A stretch of DNA of 12,002 nt from Euperipatoides rowelli (Eukaryota; Onychophora; Udeonychophora; Euonychophora; Peripatopsidae): NCBI GenBank assembly GCA_003024985.2, contig PXIH01S0000580.1; one strand, given 5' to 3'. Both the position numbers and the translations under genes were made by a program. The stretch's first letter is position 1. Each line of letters begins with the position of its first letter. Shown here one piece after another: positions 1 through 7,645 of this stretch. Below the pieces are notes generated by a model. It saw only the letters and a list, made by a program, of their open reading frames with translations, searched no databases and was not told the origin of the DNA.

Positions 1-122
1 ATACATACTTTATATTATAAATATATCCAGTATATATAACATCTACTGTATATTATAGTACATGAATACTATGTATAAAGTATATACAGTAGGCCTATGT
101 TAAACTTTTATCCGAAATAAAT

Positions 123-288
123 TAAAACTAATTTTAACTAGCTAAAACTAAAATTATCTATGGTATATCGGAAAGATAGTCAAAACTAAATATTTTCTGA
201 AACTAGTTTTAACTACTAGTAGTTAAAATTAGTTTTATCGATATATCCCAGTTTTATCCTAAAGAAGTAACTTCTTTTGGATGAAAAC
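123..288. repeat. nested AT-rich palindromes (MITE or foldback-like)
   Basis: Three inverted-repeat relationships overlap here. The 18 bases at 123-140 (TAAAACTAATTTTAACTA) recur perfectly inverted at 220-237. The stretch 200-235 is itself a palindrome of two 18-base halves with one mismatch, centred at 217/218. A third imperfect palindrome, built on ATCCTAAAGAAGT and its complement, spans about 251-288. No open frame lies in 1-370. Such stacked hairpins are common in non-autonomous DNA elements, but no target-site duplication could be assigned. The element identity is therefore an inference; the symmetry is directly visible. Confidence 0.6.
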
Positions 289-369
289 CAGAGCCAATTA
301 TATTTTGATCAATATATTGTGATTGGTAACAAAGGAAACATTAAATGCAAGATGGAAATGGAATATAAA

Positions 370-979
370 TAGTAGAACAGATGGAGTTTAGATATTTGAG
401 TAGCTTGATAACAGAAGATGGAAGAACCACAAAAGAAATCCGAACGACGATAGGAATAGCAAAATCTACATTTGTGAAACAAAAATAACTTTTAAGAAAA
501 GACGTTAACAAACATTTAAAACTGAAGATGTTAAAATGCTAATTTAGACAGTTTTCTTATATGGATGTGAGACTTGGACTTTAACGAAAGACTTGGAAAA
601 GATGATCGATGCTTTTGATATCTGGTGTGCAAGAAGAATGCTGAAAATAAAATGGACAGTTATGATCGGAATTGAGGAGGTGTGGAAAAGATAGGAGGTG
701 GTTATAGTCTTTTGGATGAAGTAAGGAAGAGGAAATGGAAATATGCCGGGCATGTCTTGAGATGATCTGCAGGAATTAGATTAGTAACAGAACTTGAGGG
801 ATGGACAGAAAGGAAAAACAGAAGAGGAAGACCAAGAAGAGAATGGTTGGATGACCTTAAGGACTGGGCTAACATCCAGCAATTCTCTGTATTAAAAAAA
901 AGAGCTCAAGATAGAAATCTTTGACGAACCCTGAACGTGAACCTCCGCCTCGGTGAACGCACTCGATGATGATGAATAT
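370..979 (+). mobile_element. decayed 3' end of an RTE-like LINE retrotransposon
   Basis: Conceptual translation gives the C-terminal part of a non-LTR retrotransposon endonuclease/reverse-transcriptase polyprotein. Recognisable pieces in order are FRYLSSLITEDGR (about 387-425), FLYGCETWTLTKDLEKM (about 554-604), WKYAGHVLR (about 736-762) and GRPRREWLDDLKDW (about 825-866), then LRLGERTR before a final TGA at 967-969. These match the conserved tail region after the RT domain of RTE-type LINEs. The frame shifts twice (after about 540 and again near 692). It is also broken by stops at 486, 540, 692, 763 and 922, so the copy is dead and 5'-truncated. The end, TGATGATGATGAA (967-979), fits the short tandem-repeat tails of RTE elements rather than poly(A). 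The 5' limit is unclear because homology fades before 370. It is not functionally linked to the zinc-finger gene. Confidence 0.85.
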
Positions 980-1254
980 ATAAAACGTGCAAGAATACAT
1001 CTCAAATTCATTGTCAAATTTTTGAAATTATTCTTATTTAAATATACGCTGATTTTTAAATATTGTTTACACAATAGCGTCGAGGAATCAATTATGTATT
1101 CTATCAAAAATACTGATTTTAACTACCGACAGTTTCAGTAAAAATCATCAGTTGTTTTAATTTAGACTACTAATTTGGCACTTTTTTTGTTTTACCCTGG
1201 AATAAGGTTATGATATCGTTTAATAAAATAAAATGTTAAGAATATGGCTATTTT
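980..1254. other. spacer, non-coding
   Basis: AT-rich sequence between the retrotransposon tail and the zinc-finger gene. I see no credible gene in it. Short open frames here start in the retrotransposon tail and have no recognisable composition. On the minus strand an ATTAAA (complement of 1219-1224) lies about 30 bases beyond the frame-shifted zinc-finger terminus at 1255. It could act as a variant polyadenylation signal, though weakly supported. Confidence 0.5.
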
Positions 1255-1330
1255 TCACGAAACAAAATCAAAAGACATAATTTCACATTTACCAATATGT
1301 GTCTTTAAATGTGTAACTAAATGTTTTAAA
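1255..1330 (-). pseudogene. frame-shifted last zinc finger
   Basis: The annotated frame stops at 1289 after the half-finger CDECKFKT. In the next frame the same DNA continues as LVTHLKTHIGK, a normal C-terminal half of a finger with its linker, and runs to a TGA at 1255-1257. Between the second cysteine codon and the first histidine codon there are 22 bases; a C-X12-H finger needs 36. A net loss of 14 bases therefore explains both the shift and the odd terminal residues. This is read directly from the sequence. An assembly error is the main alternative. Confidence 0.75.
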
Positions 1331-3433
1331 TTTACACTCGTCGCATGCAAATAAGCTTTTTCCAGAATGTCGTCTTAAATGTATGAGCAAGGAATTTTTC
1401 TGCTCAAAAGACGTAAATTCTTTAGCACCTGTGTGCCTCATTTCGTGATAGTTTAACGAATTTTTATATTTTGTGCTAAAATTACAGTATTCACAATGGA
1501 ATTTGAATTCGGTCTGCAGTTTGTGTTTCATTTCATGATTAATCCATAAATCTCTGTGCCGGGTTTTGTACTTACAATTTTTGCACTTAAATAGTCCTGG
1601 CGTAGTTCTCCTTATTGCATCCCCATTTAAAAAACTCATAAAATTTACATTTTTATGCTCATGTGAAGCGCTATAGAAATGTTTATGATTTGTTTTATGC
1701 TTTATCAATATATCATGACAATTGGTAGTAAAGTTACAATCACTGCATACAAATTCTTCCCCACAGGTATTCAAAACTTCATGCCAGGTGAGTAGATTTT
1801 CAGAACCTGTAGTAACATCATATATTTTAATACTAAATGGTTTTTTGCTAGAATGTGAATTGATCTTGTGTAAAACTAAATTATAATATTCTTTAGATTT
1901 ATATTCACAGTGATTACATTTTACATCCTCACCATTATGTATTTTTATATGTGATAATAGTCTTTTTTCAAATATCGACTTAAAATCACAAAGACCACAC
2001 CTAAATTCATTTTGACCCCTATGTTTCATTGAATGTGTTATTATATACATTTTAGAACTAGTCGCATAACTACAAAGCAAACAATGAAATCTTGCGCCGT
2101 TAGTACAAACATACGATAATTTATAATCGGTGTAAATTACTTTCTCTGAATAATGCTGAAACTTTTTATATATTTTATTACCCATCTGAATTGATTTCTT
2201 TGACTCTGCAATACATTCAGATTTTTCAGGTACTTTATCCTTTACTTTATTGTCCATTTGAATTGCTTCCTTTGTATCAATACATTCTGATTCTTCATTG
2301 TCACTGTTAAATTTTTTGTCCTCCAAAATTCTATGGTTCATATCATGTCGACACCATATGCTACTATATTTTGTCCTAAAGTTGCATCTATCACATTCAA
2401 ATATCGATATCTCGTCAAGTTTTGTTGTATTTCCAGCTGATGAACTCTTAGAACTTAAAACACTGAACTCTAGATGCCTCCTGGAATGATTACTCAATGC
2501 TTTTTTATAATTGGTTGTAAAATCGCATTTTTCACATTTAAATTCTTTACCATTATTGTGCAATAAGGCATGCTCGGTGAGGTCATTCGCGTAGTCAGTT
2601 TTAAAATCACAATATTCACAAGTGAACGGCTGTTCTCCAAAATGATTTTTGGTTTTATGTGCTACTAAAAGAGTTCTTTGTGATGACTTATATTCACAAT
2701 AATTACAGCTGAACGGTTTCTCACCGGTATGTGTTTTTAAATGGGATATTACGCTGAATTTTCGCACAGCTGAATAATTGCAAAAACCACAATGAAACAG
2801 CTTTTCACGAGTATGCTTCAGTGTGTGATTAATTAAACGATATTTATAATTTGACATGAAACTACACTGATCGCATTGAAATTTTAACTGATTATACTGA
2901 AATACTTTACCAACAATAGGTTCAGCATCTAAGGATAGATTATCACCTTGAATTATGGTGTCTGCAGAACTCTTATGTTCTCGAGATAGTTTAGTATCAC
3001 CTAGATTTAATTCATCTGAATTATTATTAATGAAAACTTTTTCCCCTATATTATAAGAGAGTGTATAACGTTGATATATTTGCTCTGAAATACCATCAAT
3101 TTCTTCAAAACCATGACTATCACTTTGGATCACAGTCTGATTAACTTCAGATTTTGGGGGTAATTTATCATGCTTTTGGATTGCTGTGTTCATAATATCA
3201 GTGTTTTTGATCATTTTATCTGCAATATTAGTTTCTTTAGACAGTTCATCTTCAGTGTGAATTGTCTTTTTGGTAATGCAATCAGATTTATTGGCCACTG
3301 TATTATCCATTTTATTTCCATTATTAACAACAGGTGTTATTTCATGTTTGGCCAAATTGTTTGTTTGTTTCAATTTACAAACTGATTTCTTCCTATAAAC
3401 AAGTCTTTTACCACAATTAATTTTAACATGCAT
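1289..3433 (-). CDS. multi-C2H2 zinc-finger protein, possibly decaying
   Basis: This is a probable nuclear DNA-binding C2H2 zinc-finger protein; its target is unknown. Residue numbers follow the full open frame from 3469 (726 codons). That frame begins with GTG, so I place the start at its first ATG, residue 13, at 3433. An acidic, polar N-terminal 190 residues has no recognised domain. Twelve intact C-X2-C-X12-H-X3/4-H fingers follow, with first cysteines at 199, 227, 255, 284, 312, 359, 463, 491, 518, 575, 629 and 659. Most read F-x-C-x-x-C-x-[FY]; only one canonical TGEKPF linker is present (248-253). A thirteenth finger (547-567) has lost both cysteines and one histidine. The last two are truncated: one keeps only H697/H701, the other only C709/C712. 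Fingers 1-6 and 7-12 form two matching modules with the same spacing. Decayed finger sequence and an in-frame TAG lie just upstream, so the gene may once have been longer. It may be one exon of a live gene or a recent pseudogene. Confidence 0.72.
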   Translation of the reverse strand: MHVKINCGKRLVYRKKSVCKLKQTNNLAKHEITPVVNNGNKMDNTVANKSDCITKKTIHTEDELSKETNIADKMIKNTDIMNTAIQKHDKLPPKSEVNQTVIQSDSHGFEEIDGISEQIYQRYTLSYNIGEKVFINNNSDELNLGDTKLSREHKSSADTIIQGDNLSLDAEPIVGKVFQYNQLKFQCDQCSFMSNYKYRLINHTLKHTREKLFHCGFCNYSAVRKFSVISHLKTHTGEKPFSCNYCEYKSSQRTLLVAHKTKNHFGEQPFTCEYCDFKTDYANDLTEHALLHNNGKEFKCEKCDFTTNYKKALSNHSRRHLEFSVLSSKSSSAGNTTKLDEISIFECDRCNFRTKYSSIWCRHDMNHRILEDKKFNSDNEESECIDTKEAIQMDNKVKDKVPEKSECIAESKKSIQMGNKIYKKFQHYSEKVIYTDYKLSYVCTNGARFHCLLCSYATSSKMYIITHSMKHRGQNEFRCGLCDFKSIFEKRLLSHIKIHNGEDVKCNHCEYKSKEYYNLVLHKINSHSSKKPFSIKIYDVTTGSENLLTWHEVLNTCGEEFVCSDCNFTTNCHDILIKHKTNHKHFYSASHEHKNVNFMSFLNGDAIRRTTPGLFKCKNCKYKTRHRDLWINHEMKHKLQTEFKFHCEYCNFSTKYKNSLNYHEMRHTGAKEFTSFEQKNSLLIHLRRHSGKSLFACDECKFKTFSYTFKDTYW

Positions 3434-3540
3434 TGCTATATTAGTGATTTTTTGACATTTTACAATCACATTCTAAACAGTTGATAACCTTTCTTCACTA
3501 GTGTGTCTCCTTGTGTGTAGAATTCAACATATTTCTGCAG
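3200..3540 (-). repeat. inner copy of a tandem duplication in the zinc-finger gene
   Basis: About 340 bases covering the first 90 codons of the zinc-finger frame and the sequence just upstream recur, diverged but collinear, at about 3538-3950. Shared blocks include the segments coding DELSKETN, NKSDCITK and YRKKS. This copy is still open over the coding part. It lacks 63 bases present in the outer copy between two ACATTCTA direct repeats; here a single ACATTCTA remains at 3468-3475. Confidence 0.85.
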
Positions 3541-3960
3541 TGGTTTTGGTCATTTTATCTGTAATATGATTAGTTTCTTTAGACAGTTCATCATCAGTGT
3601 GAATTGTTTACTTGGTAATACAATCAGATTTATTGACCACTTCATTATTCATTTTATTCCTGTTATTCGCAACAAGTGTTATTTCATGTTTGCACAAATA
3701 GTTTGTTTGTTCTAATTTACGATCGGATTTCTTCCTATAAAAGAGTCCTATACCCCAGGATCAATTGCCATATGTATCATTATCTTAGCGATTTTTAAGA
3801 ATTTAAAGTCACATTCTACTTCCCACAAGAATTTCTGTTTGATTAAACTCTTATTACAAGCAGTTTTAAAATTACATTCTAAATTAGTGGAATAACCTTT
3901 CTTTGCCAGCGTCTCTTTGTGTGTATGCAGAATGAAACTGTATTTATGCAGCCTTTGAAA
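3470..3960 (-). pseudogene. dead upstream copy of the zinc-finger gene 5' part
   Basis: On the minus strand this region continues the zinc-finger locus outward. The segment 3538-3750 reads as a diverged copy of residues 22-90 (for example KHEITLVANNRNKMNN and DELSKETN). It carries a TAA where the live copy has KK in ITKKTIH. Farther out, about 3751-3960 holds finger debris in shifted frames, including ECNFKTACNKSLIK and VECDFKF. The strip 3470-3540 reads LHTRRHTSEERL, the end of a finger with its linker, followed by TAG. None of it gives a continuous frame. I read it as a degenerate module of the same gene, left by tandem duplication, rather than a separate gene. Confidence 0.75.
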
Positions 3961-4232
3961 TCAAATTTTGTGCATTGTTAAAATTCATCTCACGCGATCT
4001 AACGTGGATAAGTGATCTGTATTTACTTGTCATTTTAAAATCATATATTTTACAGCTGAAGATTTTTTATTATGATGTGCTGTCTGATGATGCCTATTTA
4101 ATTAAAATGTTTCATCATATTTTTTCCACTAATGGTGAACTGAAATGTGCTGACATCTAGTGAGAAATATAGCAATGAAGATAAACAGAGTTTTTCTTTG
4201 CTCTCTTTGCTTTCTTTTTTCTGTACTGTACT

Positions 4233-4282
4233 ATATACAGTACAGTGTATACTGTGTATATACAGTACAGTGTATACAGTGT
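4233..4282. repeat. 25-bp tandem duplication
   Basis: ATATACAGTACAGTGTATAC followed by TGTGT (4233-4257) repeats at 4258-4282 with one change. The unit is rich in TACAGTA/GTATAC, so the strands can also pair locally. It is simple-sequence expansion with no evident function. Confidence 0.85.
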
Positions 4283-4701
4283 GATATATACTGATTTCAA
4301 GTGATGTATTCAAATTCCAGTTTTCACAGTAAAATTGATTTTCTACAAACACTCAGAAGAATCTTTTTATCACAATAATAACTACCGATTAATGGAATAC
4401 TAAATCAAAGAATTTTCTTTTTCCTCTAATCAACAATTCATCAATATCCCATGATATTTAACAATCAAATAAAGACTTTACAATAAAATTTTGAGTTAGG
4501 CTTAACTGAATATTTTCTTGAAGTTTGATTACATTTTGTTGTCAGCCACAAACTTATGATGGAACATCAATATATTTCATACATTTGTAATGTATATGTA
4601 AATAGGTAGGCTACAGTAATATGTCTTTCACATCTGAAAAGAAAGAGAAAAAAGAAGTTTAAACTTTTATAATATAATCTGCATTTACTGTACATCAGAG
4701 C

Positions 4702-4759
4702 CTCAATCTGAGTTGTTGTTTGGTTCCTAAAAATATGCAACAAAACAACTCAAATCGAG
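4702..4759. repeat. hairpin whose 3' arm recurs 3 kb away
   Basis: CTCAATCTGAGTTGTT (4702-4717) pairs with AACAACTCAAATCGAG (4744-4759) with two mismatches, giving a 16-bp stem. The 20 bases ACAAAACAACTCAAATCGAG at 4740-4759 occur again exactly at 7731-7750, preceded there by a second ACAACTCAA. This suggests a dispersed short element, possibly a MITE end, but the borders are not clear. Confidence 0.6.
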
Positions 4760-6151
4760 TATTACATTTCAATAGAAAGACATTGAAATATAACAGATAG
4801 GTGGCGCCTGTACTACATAAATGATCTTTTTTAAAAAAATACTGTATAAAAGAAACAAACTTTTCAACATTTCCAGTCATTTTTACACAAAACAATAAAG
4901 AAAAGAAAGATATTATTTTAGGAAGGAGGGAAAATTGAGACCAGATTAATTAAAAATGAGGAGATTAAAAATAACTGAACAAAACATTTTAAATGGCAAT
5001 AAAAAAAATAGTTTTCTTAACATAATAAATAAATAGATTAAATTAAAAAATAATTCAACATAATAATGTTTCTGAGTATTTTTAAGAAATATTATGTCTT
5101 TAGGTGGTAATTGATTTATGCTGCACGTTTAGATTTTTTTAAAAACAATTTGAACTATAATATAATAAAGGATGAATTTTGCTATGATTCTGAACAAGTA
5201 TTTAAACAATATGATTTCCAGCCTTTAGCTAACAAAGAGAGCGATTATTGTATAGTTTTGTATAGCAAGCTATATTAGTTTCTGAACAACACATAGCAAA
5301 ATATATGCCCAAGTATATACAATAGATAATATTGTTTTAAGCGGGAAGAGCTAATGACAAATATTTTAAAAATGAAATGTTAAAAACTTTTATTTATTTT
5401 TGTGGAATTTGTTTTTAGTAAAAATCTTTGAAAATCAATAATTAAAAATATGTTACATTTGACCTTTAAGCTATTACAAATGACTTAACGATGACACATA
5501 AACAAAATGAAAAACACTTTATTAAAAGATTGGCAGAAGTTCCCCCTAGCGGATAGTCGGCCTTTCTTTGTTGTACATGGAATTGTATAAATGGAAATGT
5601 TAAATATTAATGTAATAATTAATTTTATATGTTGCTATTAGATTTTTGACTTTTCATATGCTACGTCTAATGATGCTGAGAGTAAGGTTTTCATAGAAAG
5701 TTGAAAAAATGTGTCCATTAAGAGGAACGTTGTTTCATGAAAAGGTGGGCCTACTTCATTTGTTTGAAATGATTGTGCTACATTGGAGCTTTTGTAAGAT
5801 CAAACTGGAACAAGGAATTAATTAACCATCAGATCTTTGAACACCATTATCTTCTTCAAGCTGTGGATTAATTTTTTATTGATGGTGTTATATCGGAAAA
5901 GATTGTATTTTTTTTTTTTGACCTAGTGACTATAACTAGCCTATGCTTTTTATGCATAATATTTTACTGTTCAACATTTTTCGGGAACTGTTGGTGCATA
6001 AATTCTTGAAAAATAATTAACTTTTATTATACACTTTGAATCTTTGTTATTTTTCTTTCCTTTGGAAACATTCACTCCATTCTTTGATAATCTGTGGTTA
6101 TTAATAAAATTGAACTAAGCTTCAATCATACAAGGGATTTTTATTTTCTAG

Positions 6152-6253
6152 TTCAAAATTGTGAACAATTCTTCACATTTTCATTTTTTGCTATCGGATG
6201 AGTTTTATATAACCAGAGAAGAAAAGACTTTTCTGGAAGAGAAATTAATATGA
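6152..6253 (+). CDS. candidate exon, unrecognised
   Basis: A strong acceptor-like tract, TTTTTATTTTCTAG (6138-6151), is followed immediately by 33 open codons ending at TGA 6251-6253. The peptide includes LLSDEFYITREEKTFLEEKL, whose charged composition is less like AT-rich noise than its surroundings. No family recognised. The stop overlaps the ATG of the next frame (ATGA at 6250-6253). If real, this would be the last exon of a gene whose earlier exons I cannot see. The short length makes chance a serious alternative. Confidence 0.25.
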   Translation, partial: FKIVNNSSHFHFLLSDEFYITREEKTFLEEKLI

Positions 6254-6891
6254 GTAGCCTAATATTACAAACATGGCCATATACATTTCTTAAAAAAATT
6301 GAGTTAGATATCGATTCGTATAGAATTTTGATGCTGAATCCGTTTCTGATGTATGTTTGTTACAAAAATCACTATAAACCTGTTAAAATGCCCTTTGAAT
6401 ATGTTCATATCATTACAAAAAAGATCAAATCCACAATAACTGTAACAAAATTGGCCAACTCCATACTAGCCTATCAGAGAGCTGGATTCAATCACATGAC
6501 CAATGAAACCAATATGGTAGATATTATTCAAGTGGTAGTGTTTTGCCTTTTTAAAAGTGAGAATTATTAATTTTAAACTGTTCATAAGTTTTTTTAAAGT
6601 TTATATATATAAAAAAAGTGGAAATCCAGAGTAAAGAATCAACACTAGGAAAAAAATGGAAATGCAGGGTTAGCAATATGCTAACCCTGCATAATAAAGG
6701 ACATAGAAAATTTGTTAGAAAAGCACTATGCAAATAAGTGGGATGAAATTGAAAAGTTGAAGTGGTACCGAAACATCACTAATAAATGCAATAATAGAAG
6801 AGGACCACTTGAGGAGACTCCAGAATGTGATTGTTTTAATGGAGATGACAAAGGTGATGATCTAGAGGTGTTTGAATTTGTTTTTCAATAA
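6250..6891 (+). CDS. candidate two-exon gene, unrecognised product
   Basis: An ATG at 6250 opens 106 codons to TAA 6568-6570. The same reading frame reopens after several stops and runs from about 6688 to TAA 6889-6891. A donor-like GTGAGA at 6557 and an acceptor-like CATAG ending at 6706 would remove 150 bases. They would join 6250-6556 to 6707-6891 in phase, giving about 163 residues. The second part contains ANKWDEIEKLKWYRN and an acidic tail (CDCFNGDDKGDDLEVFEF), which looks coding in composition. The final TAA lies inside AATAAA (6887-6892), a compact ending often seen in transposon genes. No domain was identified; RAGFNH recalls transposase C-termini only faintly. A pseudogene fragment of a DNA transposon is as likely as a host gene. 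Confidence 0.35.
6662..6692. repeat. perfect 13-bp hairpin
   Basis: ATGCAGGGTTAGC (6662-6674) and its exact complement GCTAACCCTGCAT (6680-6692) enclose a five-base loop, AATAT. The stem is GC-richer than its surroundings. It lies within the proposed 6557-6706 intron, just before the acceptor. Confidence 0.85.
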
Positions 6892-6892
6892 A
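6887..6892 (+). promoter_or_regulatory. candidate polyadenylation signal
   Basis: AATAAA overlaps the TAA stop of the frame ending at 6891. In such AT-rich DNA the hexamer is frequent by chance, so its weight comes only from its exact position at the end of an open frame. Confidence 0.3.
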
Positions 6893-7317
6893 ATTAAAAC
6901 TTATAGTACAACATAGAACAGACAGTTTTTAAAATATCTTCTAGTCAACTTTCAATGTATTTTTATTGCATTAACGTAATAAATATTTTGTCAGAAAAAC
7001 ACTTTATTTTGTATTTCTTAATAAACCAGGATGTTTTATATTTTAATAAACTAACTTCTTTTTAAAAAATCATCATAATCCTAAAATAAAGTAGGAATTA
7101 AAATTCAACTTTGTTACAAAAATGGCTAAATCATCATGTTACTTACAAATCCGGCCAAGTCCATTTTCAATCCTCAATAATTAATTACCCTTTTTAGGTA
7201 AAAAAAAAAAGGTGGAACTGATTATTTAAAGATACCAGCCTACAATAGAATAAAAAAATTACAATCCTATCTGGTTTCTTTCATATTAAAACAGATTTTG
7301 GTCTCTCCTGGGAAAAC

Positions 7318-7645
7318 ATGTTACACGGACAAGGCCATGTTTGTAATTAGGCTACTCATATATGTACCGGTATATTTTTTTTTATATTTACCATTTTAAT
7401 TGCATTTTTATTTACATGCTTTTTGACATGTGGAATTTTATTGTATTGTTTTATTAAATCACTAGCAAATAAGCCTGTTACACGGGCATCAAACATTTTT
7501 TTGTTTAAGCCCTTTTTATCTTAAAGTTTCTAAAAATAGTTCCTGCGCTGAACTTTTAAGCCCGTTACATGGGCATTCAACATTTTTTTTATATTACAGT
7601 GATCTAAGAGAGAAAAAAGTTTCGAATAAGCCCATTACATGGCGC
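7318..7645. repeat. four spaced copies of a GTTACAYGGGC-type repeat
   Basis: Related blocks lie at about 7318-7332 (TGTTACACGGACA), 7471-7485 (CCTGTTACACGGGCA), 7559-7576 (GCCCGTTACATGGGCAT) and 7628-7641 (GCCCATTACATGG). The second and third are each preceded by AAG and followed by a near-identical AACATTTTTTT run. The core is an imperfect palindrome (GCCC...GGGC). Spacing is about 155, 88 and 70 bases, so it is not a strict tandem array. Function unknown. Confidence 0.6.

Larger units (their letters stand above)
3961..6150. other. long AT-rich intergenic stretch
   Basis: No supported gene. Apart from the 25-bp duplication at 4233-4282 and the hairpin at 4702-4759, I see only AT-rich low-complexity sequence with scattered homopolymers. 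A splice-acceptor-like pyrimidine tract ends it at 6138-6151. The few open frames of 60-85 codons here lack domain signatures and follow the base bias. Confidence 0.6.
6248..7361. repeat. 1.1-kb interval bounded by inverted 29-31 bp arms
   Basis: The left arm (6248-6278) begins ATATGAGTAGCCTAAT and ends ACAAACATGGCC. The right arm (7333-7361) is its reverse complement apart from a 2-base difference (AT) in the middle. The arms bound the candidate gene at 6250-6891, as the terminal inverted repeats of a DNA transposon would. No matching target-site duplication is obvious outside them. The left arm also overlaps the start codon, which is unusual for a TIR. An inverted duplication is the alternative. 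Confidence 0.55.

Noticed and set aside
544-753. Minus-strand open frame of 69 codons
   Set aside because: It is antisense to the recognisable retrotransposon reading frames.
892-1141. Overlapping open frames on both strands around 892-1141
   Set aside because: They run through the retrotransposon tail and AT-rich spacer and show no domain or coding-like composition.
2298-3385. Plus-strand frames at 2298-2489 and 3170-3385
   Set aside because: They are antisense to the zinc-finger gene, and their hydrophobic peptides are by-products of its codons.
3434-3469. Extension of the zinc-finger frame to a GTG at 3469
   Set aside because: GTG is not a usual start in animals; the first in-frame ATG is at 3433. 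The extra 12 codons are continuous with decayed finger sequence and a TAG upstream.
3975-4352. Overlapping open frames on both strands (3975-4160 plus, 4098-4352 minus)
   Set aside because: They start and end in AT-rich spacer; the minus frame includes the 25-bp tandem duplication. No recognisable feature.
4695-4895. Minus-strand frame of 66 codons
   Set aside because: It overlaps a hairpin repeat and is cysteine/phenylalanine-rich from AT bias; nothing supports translation.
6551-6733. Minus-strand frame of 60 codons
   Set aside because: It is antisense to the better-supported plus-strand candidate and reads through the 6662-6692 hairpin.
7356-7496. Minus-strand 46-codon ATG frame (MFDARVTGLFAS...)
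   Set aside because: Short, lysine/asparagine-rich and partly made of the dispersed GTTACAYGGGC repeat; kept only as a note with the inverted arms.
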